DNA from: a virus
Direction: 5' to 3' (one strand)
Virus record (IMG/VR): IMGVR_UViG_3300037557_000671
Span: 1-27,038 of that record
Length of the DNA: 27,038 nt
The notes under the pieces: model-generated
Database searches by the model: none
Told to the model about the DNA's origin: nothing
Seen by the model: the letters and a program-made list of their open reading frames with translations, nothing else
In this document: positions 1 through 5,670 of the stretch, one piece after another
How the letters are laid out: each line of letters opens with the position of its first letter
Position numbering within the stretch: the first letter of the stretch is position 1
Program-made: the position numbers and the translations under genes

Positions 1-2
1 AG

Positions 3-98
3 TTGATTGAAAAAAATCAATTAAAGAAAATTTGGTACAAAGGGGAAAAAGATTTTGGCAATTATAAACGTTTTATGGTAATCGGACAATGGCAGTAA
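3..98 (+). CDS. C-terminal end of an unidentified upstream protein (partial)
   Basis: A reading frame is open from the left edge and ends at a TAA at 96-98. The last 31 residues are basic and aromatic, ending KRFMVIGQWQ. The stop overlaps the start of the next gene (ATG at 89) by 10 bases, the close coupling common in phage operons. Too little is present to name a family, and it could still be a chance open frame in an AT-rich edge. Confidence 0.45.
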   Translation: MIEKNQLKKIWYKGEKDFGNYKRFMVIGQWQ

Positions 99-730
99 AA
101 TATGCTGTTGCATGCATATGTGTTGGTGACAAATATAATATAAAAGATATACAAAGTTTAGAAAACATGGTATTTAAAAATACTTCTTATAATATAAATT
201 TTCGTGTATTTGATGAACCGGTTCTTCCTAAATGGTGGACTAAGGTTTTATATCATTCTCCAATAATAGAACAGTTTACAGAAGAAGTTGTTTTAGCCTT
301 TGATTTAGATGTTGTAATAAAAGGTAATATAGATAGTTTATTTGATTGGGTAGAAAAACAAAATTATTTATGTGCTCCGTGGGCTCGCTGGAGGGAACAT
401 ATGGACGACTTTGAAGATCAAAGAAATAGAAATATACTATGTACTCCGTATAATTCTTCAATATTAGGATGGAAACCAAATACATGTTTAAAAATTTGGG
501 AGGAATTTGAATTTGAAGATATTGAAAAATATGATGGATTTGATACCTATCTTTGGATGAAAAAATTAGACCCTATTCGAATACCAGATAGTTTTTATTA
601 TTCAGCACATTTTTCTAATTACGAAGAATTAGATTATCCCATAGTTCTTTTTAACAAGGGCCAGTCAACCGGAATATCTGAAAAAAAGGATATTTCTATG
701 AGAGTTCCGTGGGTTAATAAATACAGATGA
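89..730 (+). CDS. Small GT-A-type glycosyltransferase-like protein
   Basis: This 213-residue protein looks like a compact nucleotide-sugar glycosyltransferase. Residues 5-14 form a hydrophobic beta strand followed by VGDKYN. A DLD motif sits at residues 72-74 within AFDLDVVIKGNIDSLF, which matches the DxD metal/nucleotide-sugar site of GT-A enzymes; the NIDSLFDW segment after it is typical of the GT-8-like group. W and aromatic residues around 95-100 and 155-160 fit an acceptor pocket. In T4-like phages such enzymes glycosylate DNA bases, virion proteins or host surface sugars, and the sequence does not say which. The stop codon is at 728-730 and the tmRNA acceptor piece begins almost immediately after it, so this gene and ssrA may be co-transcribed. 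Enzyme class is fairly sure, substrate unknown. Confidence 0.65.
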   Translation: MAVKYAVACICVGDKYNIKDIQSLENMVFKNTSYNINFRVFDEPVLPKWWTKVLYHSPIIEQFTEEVVLAFDLDVVIKGNIDSLFDWVEKQNYLCAPWARWREHMDDFEDQRNRNILCTPYNSSILGWKPNTCLKIWEEFEFEDIEKYDGFDTYLWMKKLDPIRIPDSFYYSAHFSNYEELDYPIVLFNKGQSTGISEKKDISMRVPWVNKYR

Positions 731-790
731 TACTGTTGACATATCTAGATAACAGTCAAGACATCGGTGCGATTCCGATCAGCTCCACCA
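731..790 (+). ncRNA. ssrA: tmRNA acceptor piece
   Basis: This piece carries the charged end of the two-piece tmRNA. The T-stem ATCGG (763-767) pairs with CCGAT (775-779) around a 7-base loop TGCGATT (768-774), which has G in place of the usual second T of a T-loop. The acceptor strand is 780-786, then ACCA ending at 790, so CCA is genomically encoded. A perfect ACTGTT/AACAGT inverted repeat (732-737 with 751-756) could form an alternative hairpin that competes with the P2 helix before processing. The 5' boundary is inferred from the end of the preceding gene. Confidence 0.88.
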
Positions 791-799
791 AGGGAAGTT

Positions 800-892
800 A
801 TGGAAAAATCAATTATGTGGATTGCAATAACTATAATTCTTACTCTGGTAATAACATACGGCGTTTTATATATTGGTTATGACTTTCGTTGA
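800..892 (+). CDS. 30-residue single-span membrane peptide inside the tmRNA intervening segment
   Basis: An ATG at 800 opens a 30-codon frame ending at TGA 890-892. It is preceded by AAGGGA (790-795), a Shine-Dalgarno-like sequence 4 bases upstream. The peptide begins MEKSIMWIAITIILTLV, so a charged N-terminus leads into a hydrophobic stretch at about residues 5-26, and it ends YDFR: one predicted transmembrane helix. The frame and its ribosome site fill the whole intervening segment between the CCA end (790) and the GGGGCTG start (894). No family is recognised. Small phage membrane peptides act as holins, antiholins or host-protein inhibitors, but nothing here chooses among them. Chance is possible for so short a frame, though the fit to the segment argues against it. 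Confidence 0.55.
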   Translation: MEKSIMWIAITIILTLVITYGVLYIGYDFR

Positions 893-893
893 T

Positions 894-1080
894 GGGGCTG
901 AAATAGATTTCGATTGATTGTGAGGTAAGATAAAGAGGTATCCGGTAGAGGCACCACCGTAACGGTCCATCAAACTAATCGCAAACAATAACGATTATAC
1001 TGCATACTCTTACGCACTCGCTGCGTAGACTATAGCCGAGTTGTGGCCGTCACTTGGGAACAGAAGCACGGTCAGCTACA
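894..1080 (+). ncRNA. ssrA: tmRNA coding piece
   Basis: It begins GGGGCTG and continues into a D-arm-like AGATTTCGAT, the equivalent of the conserved GGATTCGAC of bacterial tmRNA. The region 933-975 is where pseudoknot 1 is expected; ACCG-TAA-CGGT (956-966) can form a short hairpin there. The tag frame is at 981-1028. After the tag, TGGCCGT (1044-1050) pairs with ACGGTCA (1068-1074), flanked by TAGC (1033-1036) with GCTA (1075-1078), giving a closing stem-loop that probably marks the 3' end of the piece. There is no U-run after it, so the end is more likely made by nucleases than by termination. Confidence 0.88.
981..1028 (+). other. ssrA: tmRNA proteolysis-tag reading frame
   Basis: Starting at the resume codon GCA (981-983), preceded by CTAATC (compare ATAGTC in E. 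coli), the frame reads ANNNDYTAYSYALAA and stops at TAG (1026-1028). The YALAA end is identical to that of the E. coli tag ANDENYALAA, which directs tagged proteins to ClpXP and related proteases. At 15 encoded residues it is longer than the E. coli tag. Confidence 0.93.
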
Positions 1081-1099
1081 CAATTTGAAAAGGAAATAA

Positions 1100-1612
1100 A
1101 TGGCTGAATATATTAACAAAGAACCCTGTGAATTTATTTACAACATAACCGCTGTAGAAAGAGTTGTTGATGGAGATACTATTGATGCGGTTTTTGATTT
1201 GGGCTTTGATGTACGAATATGTAATAGAATTCGTTTACTAGGAATCGACACTCCTGAATCACGAACAAAAGATTTAGAAGAAAAGTTTTATGGAAAACTC
1301 TCATCGGCCGCACTCAAGTCGTGGGTACATTGGGCAGTCATGTCAGACAGAGATGATATCGAAATCCAATGTCGATGTCCAGAATCAGATAGTAGAGGAA
1401 AGTTCGGTAGAGTACTAGGTGAACTTTGGATTAACTGCACAGAAGATGGACATGAGTTTGGCGGATGGACAAATATAAACAAATGGATGTGTGAAAGTGG
1501 TTACTCAGTTGGATACTTTGGTGGAAGTAAAGAAGAGATTGAAGCAGAACATATGAAAAATAGAACACTCCTCGAAGAACGAGACGGAGTTAAGTATATA
1601 GAACATAGCTGA
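1100..1612 (+). CDS. Staphylococcal-nuclease-like (SNase) endonuclease
   Basis: This 170-residue protein has the SNase core: VDGDT at residues 23-27 (D26 equivalent to nuclease D21), RLLGIDTPE at 45-53 (R45, D50 and E53 aligning with R35, D40 and E43), and KFGRVLGELW at 101-110 (R104 aligning with R87). All catalytic residues are therefore present and a Ca2+-dependent nuclease is expected. The start ATG has AAGGA 6 bases upstream. It follows the tmRNA gene by about 20 bases and may share its transcript. No signal peptide is seen, so it would act in the cytoplasm, perhaps in host DNA breakdown or repair; phage roles for this family are not well established. Confidence 0.8.
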   Translation: MAEYINKEPCEFIYNITAVERVVDGDTIDAVFDLGFDVRICNRIRLLGIDTPESRTKDLEEKFYGKLSSAALKSWVHWAVMSDRDDIEIQCRCPESDSRGKFGRVLGELWINCTEDGHEFGGWTNINKWMCESGYSVGYFGGSKEEIEAEHMKNRTLLEERDGVKYIEHS

Positions 1613-1617
1613 TATCA

Positions 1618-2472
1618 ATGAGCACTAGAATAATAAAAAAAACATTTGTTGAAGTTTCTAACGATTTTCGGGGGTATTCTGAAACATATATGATTCTTCA
1701 ATATGAAAGCCCTCCCATCATATTATCTGGTCCAATGTTTAAAAGAGTTTTTCAACTCACAGAAAAAGAAGCCCTCCATTCAATTAGCTTACCGCATTTA
1801 AAAAATAAATTTCCCAAAATCGTGGGAAGAGCAAAACATATTTCTACTTTTACACAAATGCAATCGCATGCTACTATTTGGAAAAGTGGAATCGGAGATG
1901 ATCGTTCTGGCGGAATGGTTCTCCATGTTAAAGGAAATGTAACAGGACAGTTTAACCAAGATCTTTATACTGAAATGTTAAAAGGAGGTAGAAGAGTTAT
2001 AATGTTAAATGATGATACAATTGATGATCAGGAATTTGAAGATGAATTAAAAAAATTACAAAGTGATTTAAGAGAATTAGTTCACACAATATTCATTAAA
2101 GATCTCAAAATAATACCTGAAAAAACGTATGGTTCGTCCGATGATGATTATCCAAGTGAGTTTAAACAAGAATTAGATGGCCGGCAAAAAAATACCCTCA
2201 TTAAAAAATATATGCAGGGAATGGAAAAATTAATAGCTAGTAAAAAATATAAAGAAGAAGTATCAGATATGATGTTTGATATGATTGCTATTGGTGATTA
2301 TGAATATAATGAAGTTATTATGGAAAAAGTTAAATTATTAGCAATCTATGTTGTAGATCGAAACATAGACCATAAAGAAATTGGGAATCTAAAAAAACAA
2401 TTCAAAGTCCCCGTTTATCCCAATACCTCTCGCTCACAAATCGAAAAAGTCCTACAATCAATAAATTCATAA
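1618..2472 (+). CDS. Conserved-looking hypothetical protein, 284 residues
   Basis: No family is recognised. The protein is soluble and rich in lysine and glutamate. The N-terminal half (1-125) has a mix of strands with the segment SPPIILSGPMFKRVF, and residues 135-155 (DDQEFEDELKKLQSDLREL) look helical, possibly coiled coil. The C-terminal 100 residues look helical and end in PNTSRSQIEKVLQSINS. It starts 6 bases after the nuclease stop, without a strong ribosome site (ATCA before ATG), so translation is probably coupled to the gene before it. It ends just ahead of the sigma70-type promoter at 2479, so it closes the upstream transcription unit. Confidence 0.6.
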   Translation: MSTRIIKKTFVEVSNDFRGYSETYMILQYESPPIILSGPMFKRVFQLTEKEALHSISLPHLKNKFPKIVGRAKHISTFTQMQSHATIWKSGIGDDRSGGMVLHVKGNVTGQFNQDLYTEMLKGGRRVIMLNDDTIDDQEFEDELKKLQSDLRELVHTIFIKDLKIIPEKTYGSSDDDYPSEFKQELDGRQKNTLIKKYMQGMEKLIASKKYKEEVSDMMFDMIAIGDYEYNEVIMEKVKLLAIYVVDRNIDHKEIGNLKKQFKVPVYPNTSRSQIEKVLQSINS

Positions 2473-2478
2473 AATACC

Positions 2479-2507
2479 TTGACATCTCGTTGAATTTATT
2501 ATATAAT
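2479..2507 (+). promoter_or_regulatory. Consensus sigma70-type promoter for the folE-queC cluster
   Basis: TTGACA (2479-2484) and TATAAT (2502-2507) are both perfect consensus hexamers separated by exactly 17 bases. Transcription would start near 2514, leaving a short A-rich leader with AGGAG (2530-2534) before the folE ATG at 2538. A match this exact suggests recognition by unmodified host RNA polymerase, hence early or strong expression. Confidence 0.85.
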
Positions 2508-2537
2508 AATACTTTAAATAAAAATAAATAGGAGAAT

Positions 2538-3221
2538 ATGGAAGAACAGCGAAAATGTGATCCAGCGTTGGGTCATTTAATAAATGAACATTTGATAAGT
2601 CTTGGTTTAGAAACCCCCATGACTCAAGTTCGAGAAAAATTTGATGAAGAAAAAGCTATTGAAATTGTCAAAAATAATATGACAAGCATCATGGAGGCGC
2701 TGGGGTTAGATCTCAAAGATGATTCATTGCAAGACACTCCCAAAAGAGTGGCACACATGTTTGTGAATGAAATTTTTTGGGGACTTGATTATAATAGATT
2801 TCCAAAATGTACAAAAATAGAAAATAAGATGAACTATAAAGGTTCATTTGTATTAGAAAGAAATATTAATGTTCAATCATATTGCGAACATCACTTTATT
2901 GTTATTGATGGTGTTGCTAGTGTTGCTTATCTTCCAGGAGAGTTCGTTCTAGGGTTATCCAAATTAAATCGTATTGTTCAATTCTTTTCTAAGCGCCCTC
3001 AAGTTCAAGAAAGATTAACCGAACAAATTAGAGCAGCAATTGCATTTGTTGCTGGAACAGAAGATGTTGCAGTTCAAATTGATGGAGCACACTTTTGTGT
3101 TAAATCACGAGGTATTCAAGATCTTAGATCCACAACCGCCACAGCAGCATTGTCAGGAGTTTTTGAAAGTGGTACCCAACGTCAAGAATTCTTAGCAGGA
3201 TGCCGATCCTTAATGGCCTAA
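2538..3221 (+). CDS. folE: GTP cyclohydrolase I
   Basis: This enzyme converts GTP to 7,8-dihydroneopterin triphosphate, the first step of both folate and 7-deazaguanine (preQ0) synthesis. Residues 116-119 are CEHH and residues 185-187 are HFC, giving the zinc ligands C116, H119 and C187 that correspond to C110, H113 and C181 of E. coli FolE. GLSKLNRIVQFFSKRPQVQERLTEQI (positions 139-164) is nearly identical to the family signature, and the C-terminal region (CVKSRGIQD onward) matches the substrate-binding part. The length of 227 is close to that of E. coli FolE. It is the first gene after a consensus promoter, with AGGAG upstream. Its position ahead of a TGT-like gene and queC indicates that it feeds DNA-base modification, not folate synthesis. 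Confidence 0.95.
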   Translation: MEEQRKCDPALGHLINEHLISLGLETPMTQVREKFDEEKAIEIVKNNMTSIMEALGLDLKDDSLQDTPKRVAHMFVNEIFWGLDYNRFPKCTKIENKMNYKGSFVLERNINVQSYCEHHFIVIDGVASVAYLPGEFVLGLSKLNRIVQFFSKRPQVQERLTEQIRAAIAFVAGTEDVAVQIDGAHFCVKSRGIQDLRSTTATAALSGVFESGTQRQEFLAGCRSLMA

Positions 3222-3222
3222 T

Positions 3223-4098
3223 ATGACATATATTTCACATGAGATTCCCAGATGTTTAATAGATGAACATCAAGATTTTATTAGCGATTATCAATTTGTA
3301 TTACTTCATAAAATTTTAGAAGATAAAGATTATGCAGAGCTGGTTTGTGCATTTGCAGGTTGTGGAGAATTTACTTATCTTGATAATAGTTGTTTTGAAT
3401 TAGGAGAATCATTAGATAATGAAATTCTTTATGAATGGTTCACAAGGTTAGAACCAAACTATGTTGTCTTACCAGATGTTCTTGGAGATAAAAAAAGAAC
3501 ATTGGAAAGGTCTCTTGAATTTATTAATGATTATCCCGATACTATCATTCATGGCATGCCCGTTATTCAAGGTTCTACACCAGATGAAATGATTGAATGT
3601 TATAATGAATTTCTGAAGTTTGAATTTCCTATAATTGGTATTCCATTTGTATATTCTTGGATCGATAAGGACCCAACTCTTCAAGCAAATGGAAGAATTA
3701 AATTACTTGAAAAAATGGATAAGGAATGTATTAATAAAAATTTAAAACATCATTTATTGGGAACCTGGCAAGCAAGAGAGTTTGCGCATTATAGGAATTA
3801 TGACTGGATTCATAGTATAGATACTTCTAATCCGGTGATGTCAGCATTAGATGGTACCCCTTATGCGGGTATTCATGGATTGACACAAAAACCGAAATCA
3901 ACATTTGATTCTGTTTATGATATGAAAGAAGAAGATATTAATTTAGATCTTTTATATTATAATGTTGATACCTTCAAAGAAATTGTTACAGGAATTGGGT
4001 TTAACGCCGAAAGACGTTCTGCTAAATTTCCCGAGAGAAAATATCCAAAGGATTTGGATTATTACAAATATTCTACATATTCAGGCACACATGGCTAA
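3223..4098 (+). CDS. TGT-like (DpdA-family) 7-deazaguanine transglycosylase
   Basis: This 291-residue protein resembles the queuine tRNA-ribosyltransferase fold used by DpdA enzymes, which exchange guanine in DNA for a 7-deazaguanine. Visible elements are YLDNSCFELGES (residues 52-63, D54) in the place of the TGT DSGGFQ motif, VVLPDVLGD (81-89, D85), HGMPVIQG (110-117) and WIHSIDTSNPV (195-205). D200 is the candidate catalytic nucleophile. It lacks the C-terminal CxCxxC zinc site of bacterial tRNA TGTs, as expected for DNA-type enzymes. It starts one base after the folE stop region and overlaps the next gene by 8 bases. Context (folE, queC, amidotransferase) strongly supports the assignment; identification rests on motifs and neighbourhood. 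Confidence 0.72.
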   Translation: MTYISHEIPRCLIDEHQDFISDYQFVLLHKILEDKDYAELVCAFAGCGEFTYLDNSCFELGESLDNEILYEWFTRLEPNYVVLPDVLGDKKRTLERSLEFINDYPDTIIHGMPVIQGSTPDEMIECYNEFLKFEFPIIGIPFVYSWIDKDPTLQANGRIKLLEKMDKECINKNLKHHLLGTWQAREFAHYRNYDWIHSIDTSNPVMSALDGTPYAGIHGLTQKPKSTFDSVYDMKEEDINLDLLYYNVDTFKEIVTGIGFNAERRSAKFPERKYPKDLDYYKYSTYSGTHG

Positions 4099-4321
4099 TA
4101 AAATAAACCCAGAGCATTATCAAAGTGATACTAACTTAGAAGCAATTGATGTTATAGAAGCGTTTGATTTAAATTTTCATCGTGGTAATATTGTTAAGTA
4201 TGTATTACGAGCTGGTAAGAAAACGGAAAAGGGTTATGAAAATAAAGAAAAACAATTAGAAGATTTAAAAAAATCAAAATGGTATCTTGAAAGATTAATC
4301 AAGACTGTTGAAGAAGGTTAA
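4091..4321 (+). CDS. DUF3310 family protein
   Basis: The 76-residue product begins MANKINPEHYQ and carries the DUF3310 pattern: HYQ near the N-terminus, an AIDVIEAFDLNFHRGNIVKY block (residues 18-37), LRAGKK (39-44) and LEDLKKSKWYLERLI (56-70). The family is common in phages and is sometimes annotated as a nucleotide-kinase-like or SaV-like protein without firm biochemistry. An ATG at 4091 was chosen over upstream in-frame starts because those lie deep inside the preceding gene and the family pattern starts here. It overlaps the transglycosylase end by 8 bases and is followed by queC after one base, so it is cotranslated with the modification genes. A role in that pathway is only inference. 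Confidence 0.75.
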   Translation: MANKINPEHYQSDTNLEAIDVIEAFDLNFHRGNIVKYVLRAGKKTEKGYENKEKQLEDLKKSKWYLERLIKTVEEG

Positions 4322-4322
4322 T

Positions 4323-5066
4323 ATGAATTTACGTGAAGCTAGAAATAAACTTCCAAAGATTGAAAATAATGTCGCTGTTATATTATCAGGCGGCATGGAT
4401 AGTTCTATTGTTACAATGATGTTGGCTCGTCATTATGGACCAGAAAAAGTATTTGCTTTAACATTTAATTACGGACAAAAACAAGTAGCTGAATGTGGAA
4501 AAGCAAGAGACTTATGTAAAGAATTAGGTGTGGCACATAAACAATTAGATATTGGTTATTTTGGAGAATTGGTTCAACCTATTAGTGCAAATATATCTGG
4601 TACTGATATTGATATGCCCGACATTAAAGAAGTATTAGGAGATCCTCAACCCGTAACATATGTTCCATTTAGAAATATGATGTTATTGAGTAACGCTTGT
4701 GCTTTTGCAGAAGTGGTAAAGGCGGAATATATTTTTTGTGGTCTTCAAGTTCATGATGAATATGGTTATTGGGATACTAGTCAAGCTTTTGTTGATGCAC
4801 TTAATGGGATCACAGTTTTAAATAGAACATTTAAAACAAAAATTATTGCACCGTTTTCTTTATTGAGCAAAACAGAAGAACTTAAAATTTGTAAAGAATT
4901 GAGAACATACAATTTATTACAACATACTTTAACTTGTTATGATCCGGATGCAGAGGGAAAAAGTTGTGGTACATGTCCATCATGTAGTGAACGTATTAAG
5001 GCATTTATGAATATTGGTGATCCGGATCCAATTCCATATCAAAAAGAGATAGACTGGCATGTGTAG
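4323..5066 (+). CDS. queC: 7-cyano-7-deazaguanine (preQ0) synthase
   Basis: QueC converts 7-carboxy-7-deazaguanine to preQ0 using ATP and ammonia. The PP-loop SGGMDSS is at residues 22-28. The zinc site is C205, C215, C218 and C221 (TCYDP...CGTCPSC). FNYGQKQ (48-54) and VPFRNMM (114-120) are further family blocks, and 247 residues is near the E. coli length. The ATG at 4323 has AAGG 5 bases upstream; an in-frame TTG at 4308 lies inside the preceding gene and is less likely. Its last 8 bases overlap the glutamine amidotransferase gene, suggesting coupled expression of two proteins that are often fused as Gat-QueC. QueD and QueE are not in the window. Confidence 0.94.
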   Translation: MNLREARNKLPKIENNVAVILSGGMDSSIVTMMLARHYGPEKVFALTFNYGQKQVAECGKARDLCKELGVAHKQLDIGYFGELVQPISANISGTDIDMPDIKEVLGDPQPVTYVPFRNMMLLSNACAFAEVVKAEYIFCGLQVHDEYGYWDTSQAFVDALNGITVLNRTFKTKIIAPFSLLSKTEELKICKELRTYNLLQHTLTCYDPDAEGKSCGTCPSCSERIKAFMNIGDPDPIPYQKEIDWHV

Positions 5067-5670
5067 TATTTCAGCAAGTAAAGATAAAAAGCTTTTACTT
5101 AAATTAGTTGACCTAAATAGATACCGCGGGGAAGAATCACATTCTGTTTCTCAGTTTTTGTATACTGATGATGGCCTAGACCTTAAATCTCAAACAAAAT
5201 CTTACGGGCCTTTAGATTTAGATTTATTAGATGGAAATTGGGATTATTGTGTAGTGCATCAACAAGCACCAACATCAAAAGAAGTTAATAATACTGATTT
5301 AGCAACAGGTAGATTTATTCATCCCGCTGAAAAAGACAAATCATATTTGTGGCATAATGGTATTATTAAAGAAGGAAAATTTGAAGGTGATTGGGATACG
5401 GAATGGTTATTTGATCAAGCATTAAATGAAGATCTAAATGAAGTAGATGGAACTTTTGCTTGCATGTTATATCATGAAAATCAAATATATGTTTTTCGTA
5501 ACGAAATCAGTCCTTTGTTTAAAGACAGTGCTTCTTTTTCTTCAACTAAGTTTGAAGGATCAACACCGGCAGTACCAAATATAATGTGGAAGTTAGATTA
5601 TGGAACTGGTGTTTTAGAAGAAAAGTGGAAATTTAAAACTAAAGAAAATCCCTATCATTTTGGAGAATAA
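5059..5670 (+). CDS. Class-II glutamine amidotransferase (free GAT partner of QueC)
   Basis: The protein begins MCSISASKDK, so removal of Met exposes Cys2, the N-terminal nucleophile of class-II (Ntn) glutamine amidotransferases. Further family features are RYRGEESHS (residues 21-29, equivalent to the RGPDS block), LWHNGII (97-103), DTEWL (113-117) and VDGTFACML near 129-137. At 203 residues it is a stand-alone glutaminase domain with no synthetase domain. In phages and archaea a GAT domain fused to QueC is linked to conversion of preQ0 to the G+ (archaeosine) base. Here the two are separate genes overlapping by 8 bases, with queC first, which keeps the GAT Cys at a free N-terminus. It would supply ammonia to the modification step; the exact acceptor is inferred. 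Confidence 0.75.
   Translation: MCSISASKDKKLLLKLVDLNRYRGEESHSVSQFLYTDDGLDLKSQTKSYGPLDLDLLDGNWDYCVVHQQAPTSKEVNNTDLATGRFIHPAEKDKSYLWHNGIIKEGKFEGDWDTEWLFDQALNEDLNEVDGTFACMLYHENQIYVFRNEISPLFKDSASFSSTKFEGSTPAVPNIMWKLDYGTGVLEEKWKFKTKENPYHFGE

Larger units (their letters stand above)
731..1080 (+). ncRNA. ssrA: Circularly permuted (two-piece) tmRNA gene
   Basis: The tmRNA parts occur in permuted order. The 3' part (T-arm, acceptor strand, CCA) is at 731-790, then a 103-base intervening segment, then the 5' part (GGGGCTG, D-arm analogue, tag reading frame) at 894-1080. Acceptor pairing GGGGCTG (894-900) with CAGCTCC (780-786) is complete and keeps the G3-U70-type wobble (G896/T784) that is the alanine identity element of tmRNA. 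A P2-type helix joins TTGATTGT (914-921) to ACAGTCAA (752-759), with a possible inner extension AGATA (928-932) to TATCT (742-746). The resume codon context and tag are classical. Permuted ssrA is known from Alphaproteobacteria, some cyanobacteria and a few others. The mature piece ends outside the CCA and GGGG ends are not defined by sequence alone, and pseudoknot 1 was not resolved. Confidence 0.93.

Noticed and set aside
736-764. TTGACA at 736-741 as a promoter -35
   Set aside because: It lies within the tmRNA acceptor piece and 17 bases on there is only AGACAT, no usable -10.
731-1080. The tmRNA parts as a broken or rearranged pseudogene
   Set aside because: Acceptor stem, P2 helix, T-arm, encoded CCA, resume codon and tag are all intact in the order known for permuted genes.
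3962-4090. N-terminal extension of the DUF3310 ORF
   Set aside because: It runs inside the transglycosylase gene in another frame; the family pattern begins at the ATG at 4091.
4308-4322. TTG start for queC
   Set aside because: The ATG at 4323 has a better placed ribosome site and matches the usual QueC length.
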